Source: Hyphomicrobiales bacterium
Lineage (GTDB): Bacteria; Pseudomonadota; Alphaproteobacteria; Rhizobiales; Beijerinckiaceae
DNA: 36,948 nucleotides
Reading direction: 5' to 3'
NCBI GenBank assembly: GCA_026400535.1
Contig: JAPLOU010000009.1
Location: 1 to 36,948, forward strand
A program made the position numbers and the translations under genes. Below are positions 16,791-24,947 of this stretch, in pieces; the stretch's first letter is position 1; every line of letters starts with the position of its first letter. The notes below the pieces were generated by a model. It was not told where the DNA came from, did no database searches, and saw nothing but the letters and a program-made list of their open reading frames with translations.

Positions 16791-17564
16791 TCAGCGCGCT
16801 GTGACCAACGCCTGCACTTCGTCCGTAAATGCTTGGATGCGTGCGGCATTGACGCCAAGGTCGTGCTGGCCGAGGCGGGAGGCGGAGCGGATGTCAATGC
16901 GTGACCCTTCCAGCCGCGGGCGGATGCGGATGGTGATATCATCGGCGAAGCGTAGCAGGCGGGTCGTCGCGATGGCCTCGATGCGGGCCGATCCAGTTCG
17001 GCCGCCTGGAGGGGACTGTTCGATGACGCGCCAGCCCATATTGGCGACGGCCTTCTGCACCACCGTGTAGGCGTCCTCCGCCGGCAATTCGAGAATGATC
17101 GGGATTATGCGCTGATATGCCTCGCGTTGAGGCTGACGGCTTTCGCGGCTGCGCTCGATCGGCACGTGGCCATCGCGCGCGCCCAGCGCCATCCGTGACC
17201 GTGAGAAGGATGGCGGATCGTCGATGTCAGTCGAAATGTCGTTGAGCTCCGGAAGCCGCCCATACTGGAACGCCACATAAGCTGGCGCCGCGAGCAGCAG
17301 TGATGCGAGAAACAGGGCGAAAAAGACGCGGCCAGCTCCGCGCAATCCATGTTTCCAGATGGCGAGACCACCAGCGGTCGCGACCAGTGAACTGATCAGT
17401 GCCAGGACAAAGCCGGAGCCCAGCGCGGCGAGGCCCGGCGGCCCATGCTGGCCGCTGCGCACCACCAGAACGCCGTAAACCGTGACGACAGCGGCAAACA
17501 GGGCAAGGCGCCCCGCCCAGGTGGCGGCCCGCGAGACGGGTTGTTCAAACACGATACGGCGCAT
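16791..17564 (-). CDS. DUF1499 domain membrane protein
   Basis: This is an uncharacterised inner-membrane protein of 257 residues. Three hydrophobic helices occupy roughly residues 18-110 (LALFAAVVTVYGVLVV, GFVLALISSLVATAGGLAI and FFALFLASLLLAAPAYVAF). They are followed by the DUF1499 domain with NDISTDIDDPPSF, EAIATTRLLRFADDITIRIR and SRIDIRSASRLGQHDLGVNA. The function of the domain is not established. The gene lies just upstream of, and in the opposite direction to, the end of the MBL hydrolase, and downstream of the acyl-CoA ligase on the same strand with a 54-base gap, so co-transcription with the ligase is possible. Confidence 0.85.
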   Translation of the reverse strand: MRRIVFEQPVSRAATWAGRLALFAAVVTVYGVLVVRSGQHGPPGLAALGSGFVLALISSLVATAGGLAIWKHGLRGAGRVFFALFLASLLLAAPAYVAFQYGRLPELNDISTDIDDPPSFSRSRMALGARDGHVPIERSRESRQPQREAYQRIIPIILELPAEDAYTVVQKAVANMGWRVIEQSPPGGRTGSARIEAIATTRLLRFADDITIRIRPRLEGSRIDIRSASRLGQHDLGVNAARIQAFTDEVQALVTAR

Positions 17565-17618
17565 GACGCTGTTCTATCGGACCAGCGGACGACTTGCCAC
17601 CGGCCGCGACGAGCCGCC

Positions 17619-19244
17619 TCAAGGCGGCAGCTGGTAGTCCCGGAACATCTCCCGCAGGGTTGTCTTCTGGATCTTTCCTGTTGCAGTGTGCGGGATGGCT
17701 TCGATCAGGACAAGAGCATCAGGCAGCCACCATTTGGCGATCTTGCCCGTCATGAAGGTCAAAATCTCTGCGTGGGTCGGCGTCTTGCCTGGTCGTGGGA
17801 CGACAATGAGCAAGGGGCGCTCGTCCCATTTCGGATGCATCACGCCGATGACAGCGGCCTCGGCCACATCCGGATGGCCCATGGCGAGGTTTTCGAGTTC
17901 GATCGACGAGATCCATTCGCCACCGGACTTGATCACATCCTTGGAGCGATCGGTGATCGCCATGTAGCCGTGCGGATCGATGGTGGCGACGTCGCCTGTG
18001 TCGAAAAAGCCCTCGTCATCCAGAATCCGGCCGCCGTCGTTGTTCATGTAGCTGCCCGCAACGGCGGGGCCGCGCACCATCAGCCGGCCGAAGGTCCTGC
18101 CGTCCCATGGCAGCATGCGGCCGGCATCGTCGGTCAATTTCATTTCGACGGTGAAGGGTGCATGGCCCTGTTTCATCTTGAGATCGAGCAGTGTCTCGCC
18201 GTCCAAGTCGCCGTAATCGGGCTTGATAGAACAGAATGAGCCGAGCGGGCTCATCTCCGTCATCCCCCAGGCGTGCGCCACCATGACGCCGAAGCGGTTC
18301 TCGAATGCTTCCGTCATCGCGCGCGGGCAGGCGGATCCGCCGACAACAACCCGCTTGAGCGCGCCCAGTTTGCCGCCTGTCGCGTCAAGGTGGTTGAGCA
18401 GGCCAAGCCAGACGGTCGGGACCGCTGCAGTGATGGTGACTTTCTCGTCTTCGATGAGGGCGTGGAGGCTAGGGCCATCCAGTTTTGCGCCAGGCATTAC
18501 CAGCGCCGCGCCGTTCATGGGAGCCGAGAAGGCGAGGGACCAGCCATTGGCGTGAAACAGCGGAACGACGGGCATGACCGTGTCGCGCGAGGAGAGCCCC
18601 ATGTAATCCGGCGCTGAGGTCGCCATGGCGTGCAGCACATTTGAGCGATGCGAGTAAAGCACACCCTTGGGTTTGCCGGTGGTGCCGGAGGTGTAGCACA
18701 GGCCCGCCGCCGTGTTTTCGTCGAGCGCCGCCCACGTGACATCGCCATCGGCATCCGAAAGCCAGCTTTCGATGTCGATCGCCCCGCGCAGGCTGGTCTG
18801 CGGCATGTGGTCAGCATCCGTCAGCACAATGAAGCGCCGGACTGACGGGATGCGCGCCTGGAGACGCTCGGCCAGTGGAACGAAGGTCAGATCAAGAAAC
18901 AGAGCGCTGTCCTCGGCGTGATTGATGATCCAGACCAGTTGATCCTCAAAAAGCCGCGGGTTGAGCGTGTGGCAGATGCCGCCCATGCCGCTGATGCCAT
19001 ACCAGAGTTCGAAGTGCCGGTCGGTGTTCCAGGCCAGTGTCGCCAGCCTTTCGCCCTGCCGGTAGCCGTCGCGCGACAGCTTCTGGGCGATGCGAAGCGC
19101 ATGCAGGCGGGCGGCCGCATAGGAACTGCGCCGGATCGGACCCTCCACACTGCGCGTGATGATGAGCCTGCTGCCGTGCTGGGTCGCCGCATGATCGATG
19201 ATGCGGTGAACCAGCAGTGGCCACTCCTGCATGCGTCCAAGCAT
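17619..19244 (-). CDS. acyl-CoA synthetase, DmdB/AlkK-type fatty-acid or 3-methylthiopropionate CoA ligase
   Basis: This is an adenylate-forming enzyme, 541 residues, that activates a carboxylic acid to its CoA thioester with ATP. The P-loop YTSGTTGKPKGV, the aromatic motif HAWGMTEMSPLG, the hinge GDVATIDPHGYMAITDRSKD, the IKSGGEWIS segment and the catalytic Lys in ATGKIQKTTLRE are all intact. The N-terminus (MLGRMQEWPLLVHRIIDHAA) is that of the medium/long-chain ligase group that includes the DMSP-degradation enzyme DmdB. Without other dmd genes nearby, a general fatty-acid or aryl/alkyl acid role is just as likely. ATG 19244 follows AGAAGA with an upstream GGGAGG. It is divergent from a MarR gene with an inverted repeat between them. 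Confidence 0.92.
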   Translation of the reverse strand: MLGRMQEWPLLVHRIIDHAATQHGSRLIITRSVEGPIRRSSYAAARLHALRIAQKLSRDGYRQGERLATLAWNTDRHFELWYGISGMGGICHTLNPRLFEDQLVWIINHAEDSALFLDLTFVPLAERLQARIPSVRRFIVLTDADHMPQTSLRGAIDIESWLSDADGDVTWAALDENTAAGLCYTSGTTGKPKGVLYSHRSNVLHAMATSAPDYMGLSSRDTVMPVVPLFHANGWSLAFSAPMNGAALVMPGAKLDGPSLHALIEDEKVTITAAVPTVWLGLLNHLDATGGKLGALKRVVVGGSACPRAMTEAFENRFGVMVAHAWGMTEMSPLGSFCSIKPDYGDLDGETLLDLKMKQGHAPFTVEMKLTDDAGRMLPWDGRTFGRLMVRGPAVAGSYMNNDGGRILDDEGFFDTGDVATIDPHGYMAITDRSKDVIKSGGEWISSIELENLAMGHPDVAEAAVIGVMHPKWDERPLLIVVPRPGKTPTHAEILTFMTGKIAKWWLPDALVLIEAIPHTATGKIQKTTLREMFRDYQLPP

Positions 19245-19298
19245 TCTTCTTGTCCTCCCGGGACTGTTCGGCTTCGTGCCGCTTCATCTTTGAGCGGC

Positions 19299-19328
19299 AT
19301 CATAGCGCTTCAAGCGCCGACTTGAAGC
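19299..19328. promoter_or_regulatory. inverted repeat operator and -10 element between acyl-CoA ligase and marR
   Basis: GCTTCAAG (19307-19314), six bases and CTTGAAGC (19321-19328) form a perfect 8-6-8 repeat. The left arm also sits in a smaller palindrome, CGCTT-C-AAGCG (19306-19316). A minus-strand -10 TATGAT reads from 19304 to 19299, so the repeat lies over the spacer and -35 region of the ligase promoter, which is where a repressor would bind. Confidence 0.5.
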
Positions 19329-19406
19329 ATGCCCAAGCTCACAGGGTGGTAAAGGGCTGCAATGATCTGGTAGTTTAGATGCGAACAGTCTGCGAGGTGG
19401 AACGCC

Positions 19407-19883
19407 ATGCCTGCAACGCTTGCCAAGCCGGGTCCGACGCCGGAGCTGCCCGCCGATGAAATGCGCGTGTGGTTCCGCTTCGTCCGGCTGCACCAGCGCA
19501 TCTCGCTGGCCATGTCGTCCAGGCTGAAGCGCATCGGGTTGTCGGTGCCGCAGTTCGACGTTCTGTCGACGCTGAGCGAGCGCGAGGGCATCACGCAGAG
19601 CGAGTTGGCCGAGCGCCTCTATGTTACCAAGGGAAACGTATCGGGCCTGGTCGATCGGCTTGTCGATGCCGGCATGGTTGAACGAAGGGCCATCGCGAGC
19701 GACCGCCGCTCCTATGCGCTGCACCTGACGCCGCACGGGCGCGATCTGGCGGGGCAGGGGCTGCAGACGCAGCGCGACTATGTCAGCCAGACGCTGGGGC
19801 GACTGGATGCGGGGGAACTGGCGGATTTTGATCGCCTGATCCTGTCCTGGCGCGCGCACGTACGCGCCGCAGCGGAACGCTAG
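19407..19883 (+). CDS. MarR-family transcriptional regulator
   Basis: This is a winged-helix dimeric regulator of 158 residues. The recognition region is EGITQSELAERLYVTKGNVS with the wing MVERRAIASDRRSYALHLT, including the family's Asp-Arg pair. Helices at both ends form the dimer interface. GAGGTGG precedes ATG 19407. It is divergent from the acyl-CoA ligase gene, and the 8-6-8 repeat between them makes control of the ligase and of itself, perhaps relieved by an acid or acyl-CoA ligand, a reasonable inference. Confidence 0.9.
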   Translation: MPATLAKPGPTPELPADEMRVWFRFVRLHQRISLAMSSRLKRIGLSVPQFDVLSTLSEREGITQSELAERLYVTKGNVSGLVDRLVDAGMVERRAIASDRRSYALHLTPHGRDLAGQGLQTQRDYVSQTLGRLDAGELADFDRLILSWRAHVRAAAER

Positions 19884-20101
19884 CGGCTTCTTCAATCCTA
19901 CCCGCCCGCCGGAAAGCGCGCCGCGCGCTGACTGCTCCAGAGGCAGCTGCATCATTCATGATCAGATAAAACGCAGGGTTGTTGCTGCATTGCAACGGCC
20001 TTGACAAAACTCAGCCGTTTTTTGCTGCGGATCTCCGGTTTTTGGCGATCCGTCGCCTTCGTCTTGCTAGTTTCGTAAAAGGAGATTTGGAGATTGTCCT
20101 G

Positions 20102-21016
20102 ATGATCAAGTCGTTAGTCTGTGTGGGGTTCGCGGCGTTTACCCTGAGCGGCGTGGCCTTTGCCGCCGACCTGCCGGCCCGCAATGGCCCGCCGGTGCCG
20201 CCGCCTGTCTTGGCCTCGTGCCTGGAAAACAACACACTAGCGACGGATGTGTTCGGTTTCACCGTCGGCTCGGATGTGACGGATGTCGGCGCCTGGGGCG
20301 GCACGCTCACGGCGAATGGCAACTTCACGGCTCGCGGCCAGCGTCTGACCGGCGTGACCGGCGTCGCCCAGGTTGCAACCGGTCTGTTCCGCTGTTTTGA
20401 GGTCGGCCCCTACGCCTACCTCAACGGGACGTCCGCTAAGGACAAGGCCGGGATTTCCGGCAACTCCTCGTTCTACGGCGGCGGCGTGGAGTTCAAATAC
20501 AAGGTCCTCGGCCGCGACGTGCACGGCGTCGGCGCCACCCTCGACCTTGACCTGAGCGGCAACGGCAACCGGTTCTCAGGGCTTCTCGGCGCCGGCAATG
20601 ACAGCGCCTTCAATGTTGCCGCCCGCCTGTTCCTCGATCGCGAACTGGTCAAGGACAAGCTGTACGGCGCCATCAACCTCGAGCATATCTCGACCTATTC
20701 GAGCAGGACCGGCGTGCTGGTCGACGGCTCTCAGTTCAACATCCGGGCGGCAGTGTCCGCCAAGGTCCTGCCGAACTTCTTCGTCGGCGCCGAGGCCTGG
20801 TACTCGCGGACCTATCTGGGTGCGGGCTACCGCACTTATCTGGGTGACGGCTTCTTCATCGGCCCGAATGCCTTATGGGCGATCAACGACAAGTGGACCC
20901 TGAACGCGGCCTACCAGGTCCAGGTTGCCGGCAAGCTCCGCCTCGCTCCGGGCAACCTCAACCTGGCCCATTACAACCAGCATTACGCCCGCATCAAGCT
21001 GGGTTACGCATTCTGA
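20102..21016 (+). CDS. outer membrane beta-barrel protein
   Basis: This is a predicted outer membrane protein of 304 residues. It has a signal peptide (MIKSLVCVGFAAFTLSG) with cleavage after FAA or FA before ADLPARNGPPVPPPV, the mature start common in Hyphomicrobiales Omp25/31-type proteins. Alternating-residue strands with frequent aromatic ends follow, finishing in YARIKLGYAF with a terminal Phe as recognised by the BAM complex. The start is ATG 20102 after GGAG nine bases upstream; a longer open frame upstream is non-coding in character. A possible -35 TTGACA lies at 20001-20006 without a convincing -10. A strong terminator follows, so it is a single-gene unit. The exact family and cargo are unknown. 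Confidence 0.8.
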   Translation: MIKSLVCVGFAAFTLSGVAFAADLPARNGPPVPPPVLASCLENNTLATDVFGFTVGSDVTDVGAWGGTLTANGNFTARGQRLTGVTGVAQVATGLFRCFEVGPYAYLNGTSAKDKAGISGNSSFYGGGVEFKYKVLGRDVHGVGATLDLDLSGNGNRFSGLLGAGNDSAFNVAARLFLDRELVKDKLYGAINLEHISTYSSRTGVLVDGSQFNIRAAVSAKVLPNFFVGAEAWYSRTYLGAGYRTYLGDGFFIGPNALWAINDKWTLNAAYQVQVAGKLRLAPGNLNLAHYNQHYARIKLGYAF

Positions 21017-21041
21017 TCGCCTTTCGCCGCGCTCTGGGCAG

Positions 21042-21074
21042 GAAGGCCGGGTCAACCCGGCCTTCTTCGTTTTG
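21042..21074 (+). terminator. Rho-independent terminator after the outer membrane protein gene
   Basis: GAAGGCCGGG (21042-21051), loop TCAA and CCCGGCCTTC (21056-21065) form a perfect ten-pair stem, followed by TTCGTTTTG. It starts 26 bases after the stop codon. Confidence 0.85.
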
Positions 21075-21189
21075 CGTCGGTCTTGCCGGTCCGGCACAGC
21101 GCGATTGAATGGCTGCGATTCAATCACGCCATAGCCTCATAGGGTCGCTTCGGCTACGGGTCGGTGGTCAAAATCGCCGTTGGTCCAGG

Positions 21190-22440
21190 ATGTCGTCCGC
21201 ATAGAAGGCGAGCGCTGCGCTCCTGCTCATGGCATCTCTTGCGTCAGCCGCCGCCGCTCAACCCGTGGCACCGACTGCTCCGGGTCGACCGACACACAGC
21301 TTTCAGTTGCCGTCCGCCGAGCCGGGAGCGCCGGCCGCTGCTGCCGCAAAGCCAAAGCCGAAGCGCATCACGCGGCCTTCCGCCCGCGTGAGACCACGAT
21401 CAACGCCGATGACACGCGGCCAACCGACAGAGCAGACACGCTCCCCAACACGGCGCTGGCCCCGAAGCGCTATCTTGAGATCGCGCGCGCCGGCGGCTGG
21501 CCTTCCGCGCCGAAGGAGGGGGGCGAAGGGTCCAGCTGTCGCCATCCTCAGGCGCAGGGTTGCGATCTCAGGCAAATATGAGGGAATGCGCGGCGCCGAC
21601 GTCTTCGAGGGCGCGATGACTGCAGCCGTGAAGCGCTTCCAGTTCCGTCACGGCCTGCGCCAGAGCGGCATCGTGGCCGGGCGCAGGCTGGACGAGATGA
21701 ATGTTCCGGCGCAGACACGCGTCCGCCAACTGGCCTGATCGGCGCAACCAACCGCCGGCAGCACGTTCGCCTTCGTTCCGCCCTATGTTGTCGTCAACAT
21801 CCAGTCGGCCCTATCGAGACCATCAAAATTGATGTCGTGCGCCGGCGCTATGCCGCCATCGTTGGCAAGCCGGAGCAGGCCTCGCCCACGGTCGAAAGCC
21901 GCATCAACCATAGTGAACCTCAATCTGAACGGGACGCCGCCGCCCACCATCATCAAGGAAGACATATCATTCCCGATAGACAGAAGGTCCGCAACGTGCG
22001 CGCACAGAAGGGCGTGAAGGCGTTCTCGGGCAGACAGGCAATCCCAACTTCCAGTACCGACTGATCGAGCGCCCGGGCGCTGAACCATGACGACCGGCAG
22101 GAACCCGGCCCGCGCAATGCGCTTGGCCTCGTGCGCAGCGACATGCCGAACCGCGACGCCGTGTTCCTGCATGCCACGCCGTCGCGCAAACCGTTCGGCG
22201 GCGACCTGCGCTTCGACGTATCGGGCTGCTTGCGCGTGCAGGATATGCGCGGTCTGGCTGCTGGAAGGGACCGGCAGAACCCGGGACCGCAAGGCCATCG
22301 ACGCCGGAATCGCCACCGGCGTCCGAAAGGACATCCGCCCTGCGCGGGCCGCGCCCATGATATGTGTCTCCATAACAGCCTAGGCCACGCCGGAGGGCAT
22401 GGTGCACTTCAGCCCGGATGTCTAGGGCATGGGCAAGGTG
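21190..22440 (+). pseudogene. decayed L,D-transpeptidase (YcbB-like) gene
   Basis: A periplasmic peptidoglycan cross-linking enzyme is readable only by changing frame. A signal-peptide-like KASAALLLMASLASAAAAQ (about 21207-21263) comes after a stop codon. It is followed by KRYLEIARAGGWPSAP (about 21459), then the peptidoglycan-binding helix region AAVKRFQFRHGL (about 21628) and LDEMNVPAQTRVRQL ended by a TGA. Next come FAFVPPYVVVNI (21766), NGTPPPTIIKEDI (about 21931), NFQYRLIERPG (22046), EPGPRNALGLVRSDMPNRDA (about 22104) and the catalytic-site motif SGCLRVQDMR with the Cys codon at 22227-22229. The tail is AIDAGIATG and ATPEGMVHFSPDV, with in-frame stops. At least four frame changes and several stops rule out function. 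An IS21 element is inserted about 130 bases further on. Confidence 0.85.
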
Positions 22441-22567
22441 GGCGGGGGCGCGCTGTGCCAGCTCGGGGCCGATGTTGGCAGGTGAATTTGTGGTCATCCG
22501 CGGCAGCGCCGCATGTTCGGTGCAGCATGTCCAGGACAGGGGATCCAAGCGACCATCCTCAACCTGG

Positions 22568-22620
22568 TGTCAGGCGACACGGCAAACTGACCCCCTGGCG
22601 ACATGAGGAACTGACCCCCT
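22568..22620 (+). repeat. left inverted end of the IS21 element
   Basis: It matches the right end at 46 of 53 positions by direct comparison. Six of the seven differences are in the outer 16 bases. Internal copies of AACTGACCCCCT lie at 22585-22596 and 22609-22620. Confidence 0.9.
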
Positions 22621-22639
22621 CGATAGCCAGGAGGTCGGC

Positions 22640-23956
22640 ATGGAAGACAGGAATGATCAGATTTCTCCGCGGGTGAATGGATCGCGGAGGGACGAGATGA
22701 AGACGCCGGACGACGTGTCGGCAATGGTCCGGTTGAAGGGACTGGGCTGGGGGGCCAAGCGGATTGCGGCGGAGCTTGGGTGCTCGAAGAACACAGTGAA
22801 GCGCTGGCTCCAATATGGCGATTGGCGCCCCTGCGTGACGCCGTCGCGCTCGAGGAAGCTGGACGGGCTTTCGGATTTTCTGGCGGAGCGGTTTCACCGG
22901 CATGCCGGCAATGCCGACGTGATCCGCCAGGAACTCGCATCGGAGAAGGGCATCCATGTGAGCCTTCGCACCGTGGAACGGACGGTGGCGCCGCTGCGGC
23001 GGGAACTGGTGGCGGCGGCACGGGCGACGGTGCGTTTCGAGACCCAACCGGGCGAGCAGTTGCAGATCGACTTCGGCGAGCGGCGGGTGGAGATCGGCGG
23101 GGTGACGACGAAGGTGTTCTTCTTCGTGGCGACCCTCGGCTATTCCCGCCGGCTCCATGTCAGGGCTTTCGGGCACGAGAAGCAGGAGAGCTGGTTTGCC
23201 GGGATGGAGAGCGCGTTCCTGGCCTTTGGCGGGGTTCCCCGCGAGGTGCTGCTCGACAATGCCCGGGCGCTGATCCTGCATCATGATCCGGCGAGCCGCG
23301 AGGTCGTGCTGCATCCCCGGCTGCATGCCTTCGCCAAGCATTGGGGCTTTCGGGTCCGGGCCTGCGCGCCGTACCGGGCTCGCACCAAGGGCAAGGACGA
23401 GCGGGGCGTCGGCTACGTGAAGAAGAACGCCGTCGCGGGTCGACGCTTCACGACATGGGCCGAGATGGAGGCGCATCTGGAGGCCTGGACGCGAGAGGTC
23501 GCCGATCGGCGCATCCACGGCACGACCGGAGAGGCGCCGGTGGAGCGCTTTGACCGCGACGAGCGACAGGCCTTGCGTTCTCTGGCTGGCACTCCGCCGT
23601 TCACGACGGCCCGCGATCTCATGCGGCGGGTCGGTGCCGATTGTGCCGTCGCCATCGACGGCAACGCCTATTCGGTGCCTTGGCGGCTGATCGGCGAGGA
23701 GGTTCGCGTCACCGTCGGCAATGCGATCGTGCGTGTTCATCATGGCGGCTGCGAGGTGGCGGTCCATGGCGAGTTGAAGGGCCGGCACGGCCGCGTCGTC
23801 GATGATGCGCATCTAGCGGGTCTGGTCGGCGCCAAGGATCGCCCGGTGCCGAACACCGTGGATGTCACGGCCGCGACCGTCAATGTGCCGCTGCCGATCC
23901 CGGCCTTGCTGCGGCCGCTGGCGGAATACGAAGCGGTGGCGGGAGGATCGTTCTGA
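22640..23956 (+). CDS. istA: IS21-family transposase IstA
   Basis: This is the DDE transposase of the element, 438 residues, toward the short end for the family. An N-terminal helix-turn-helix (LGWGAKRIAAELGCSKNTVK, residues 35-54) binds the ends. The RNase-H-fold catalytic triad is Asp144 (QIDFGERRV), Asp206 (LLDNARAL) and Glu254 (KDERGVGYVKK). The C-terminal Mu-transposase-like beta-barrel region contains DGNAYSVPWRLIG. Its stop and the istB start share one base (TGATG), giving translational coupling. ATG 22640 lies 20 bases inside the left inverted end, after a GGAGG at 22631-22635. Confidence 0.95.
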   Translation: MEDRNDQISPRVNGSRRDEMKTPDDVSAMVRLKGLGWGAKRIAAELGCSKNTVKRWLQYGDWRPCVTPSRSRKLDGLSDFLAERFHRHAGNADVIRQELASEKGIHVSLRTVERTVAPLRRELVAAARATVRFETQPGEQLQIDFGERRVEIGGVTTKVFFFVATLGYSRRLHVRAFGHEKQESWFAGMESAFLAFGGVPREVLLDNARALILHHDPASREVVLHPRLHAFAKHWGFRVRACAPYRARTKGKDERGVGYVKKNAVAGRRFTTWAEMEAHLEAWTREVADRRIHGTTGEAPVERFDRDERQALRSLAGTPPFTTARDLMRRVGADCAVAIDGNAYSVPWRLIGEEVRVTVGNAIVRVHHGGCEVAVHGELKGRHGRVVDDAHLAGLVGAKDRPVPNTVDVTAATVNVPLPIPALLRPLAEYEAVAGGSF

Positions 23957-24741
23957 TGGATGATCATGATCACCTGACGGCTCTCCTGTCGCGGCTGAAG
24001 CTGACGGCGCTTCGCGACCAGCTCGACAACCTGATCGACGAGGCCGGCCGGCGCGAGCTGACGATCCGCGAGGCGCTGACGATGTTCTGCGAGCGGGAGG
24101 TGGCGCGGCGCGACCAGCGTCGCATCGACATGGCCTTCGGCCTCGCCCGTTTCCCCTTCGTGCGCGATCTCACCGGCTTCGACTTCGGCGCCCAACCCTC
24201 TCTCGACAAAGCGCAGGTCCGGGAAATCGCGACGGGTCGCTTCATCGCCAACGGCGAGGCGGTCCTGCTTCTCGGCCCGCCCGGCGTCGGCAAGACGCAT
24301 CTGGCGGTGGCGCTCGGGCGGGAGGCGATCGTCGCCGGATACACCGTCTTGTTCACGCCGGCGACGACGCTGGTGGCGCAACTGGCCAAGGCGCATGGCG
24401 AAGGGCGTCTGGAGGAGAAGCTCGCGCACTACGCCAAGCCCAAGCTCCTGATCGTCGACGAACTCGGCTATCTGCCCTTCGAGCCCGATGCCGCGCATCT
24501 CTTCTTCCAGCTCGTCAGCCGCCGTTACGAGCGCGGCGCCATGCTGGTTACCTCCAATCGCGCCGTCGGCGAATGGGGCCAGGTCTTCGGCGATGCCGTG
24601 GTCGCCACCGCGATCCTCGATCGTCTGCTCCACCACAGCCACGTCATCACCATCCGCGGCGACAGCTATCGCCTGCGCGAAAAGCGCCGCAGCGGTCTTT
24701 TGCAAAAGACCGCTGCGGCACCACAACCCTCAAACGCCTGA
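23956..24741 (+). CDS. istB: IS21-family helper ATPase IstB
   Basis: This is a DnaA/DnaC-like AAA+ ATPase of 261 residues that assists IstA in target selection. It has an N-terminal helical region (LSRLKLTALRDQLDNL), Walker A GPPGVGKT (107-114), Walker B KLLIVDELGYLPF, the sensor-like SNRAVGEWGQVFGD and the arginine-rich SYRLREKRR end. The last 20 codons include a 34-base perfect palindrome (see separate entry), so the C-terminal GLLQKTAAAP residues are encoded by the palindrome. It is otherwise intact. Confidence 0.95.
   Translation: MDDHDHLTALLSRLKLTALRDQLDNLIDEAGRRELTIREALTMFCEREVARRDQRRIDMAFGLARFPFVRDLTGFDFGAQPSLDKAQVREIATGRFIANGEAVLLLGPPGVGKTHLAVALGREAIVAGYTVLFTPATTLVAQLAKAHGEGRLEEKLAHYAKPKLLIVDELGYLPFEPDAAHLFFQLVSRRYERGAMLVTSNRAVGEWGQVFGDAVVATAILDRLLHHSHVITIRGDSYRLREKRRSGLLQKTAAAPQPSNA
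24686..24719. repeat. 34-bp perfect palindrome inside istB
   Basis: GCCGCAGCGGTCTTTTG is followed at once by its exact reverse complement. The stretch is wholly within the istB reading frame, 22 bases before the stop. It could form a 15-to-17-pair RNA hairpin or a DNA cruciform. It has no downstream T-run. Confidence 0.9.
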
Positions 24742-24756
24742 AGGGCACAAACCAAT

Positions 24757-24809
24757 GGGGGGTCAGTTCCTCATGTCGCCAGGGGGTCAGTTTCGAATGT
24801 CGCTGGACA
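24757..24809 (-). repeat. right inverted end of the IS21 element
   Basis: This is the reverse-complement partner of 22568-22620, with internal AACTGACCCCC copies read on the minus strand within 24781-24792 and 24757-24768. Its outer end TGTCCAGCGACATTCG is the form I would expect for this IS21 subgroup. Confidence 0.9.
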
Positions 24810-24947
24810 CCTGGGTCTGTCGAAGGATGAGAATGGTGGAGTTGGTGCTACAATCTGCTGGCCTGGGTCGCCTCGCCTGCATCCACCGCATGGCCTGACG
24901 GCGAGCGTCACGCTTGAAGCCGTGCCGCACTTCGCCCAGAACGCCCC
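24810..24947. other. unassigned flank between IS21 and azlC
   Basis: Host sequence to the right of the insertion. Together with 22441-22567 it would have been about 265 continuous bases before the IS entered. I recognise no gene, repeat or regulatory site in it. The last bases before azlC lack a strong ribosome site. Confidence 0.5.

Larger units (their letters stand above)
22568..24809 (+). mobile_element. complete IS21-family insertion sequence
   Basis: This element of 2242 bases carries istA and istB between 53-base imperfect inverted ends that begin TGTC. The flanks carry the same five bases, CCTGG (22563-22567 and 24810-24814), a target-site duplication of a size normal for IS21. Each end contains two copies of AACTGACCCCC, the multiple-repeat organisation known for transposase binding in this family. 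Both genes are intact, so the element may still be mobile. Removing it and one repeat rejoins the host sequence, which I do not recognise. Confidence 0.93.

Noticed and set aside
17613..17628. GCCGCCT-CA-AGGCGGC hairpin at the end of the acyl-CoA ligase gene
   Set aside because: It covers the stop codon and has no T-run on either strand, so a terminator call is not supported.
17445..18239. Plus-strand frame of 264 codons opposite DUF1499 and the acyl-CoA ligase
   Set aside because: It spans the ends of two real genes on the other strand and has no domain.
23030..23060. IS21 element as part of a larger composite transposon
   Set aside because: Only one copy is present, with its own target duplication on both sides, so it is a simple insertion.
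22559..24726. Two long minus-strand open frames (about 417 and 328 codons) opposite istA and istB
   Set aside because: They lie opposite intact transposition genes, have Arg/His-rich low-complexity translations and no recognisable domain; typical GC-rich shadow frames.
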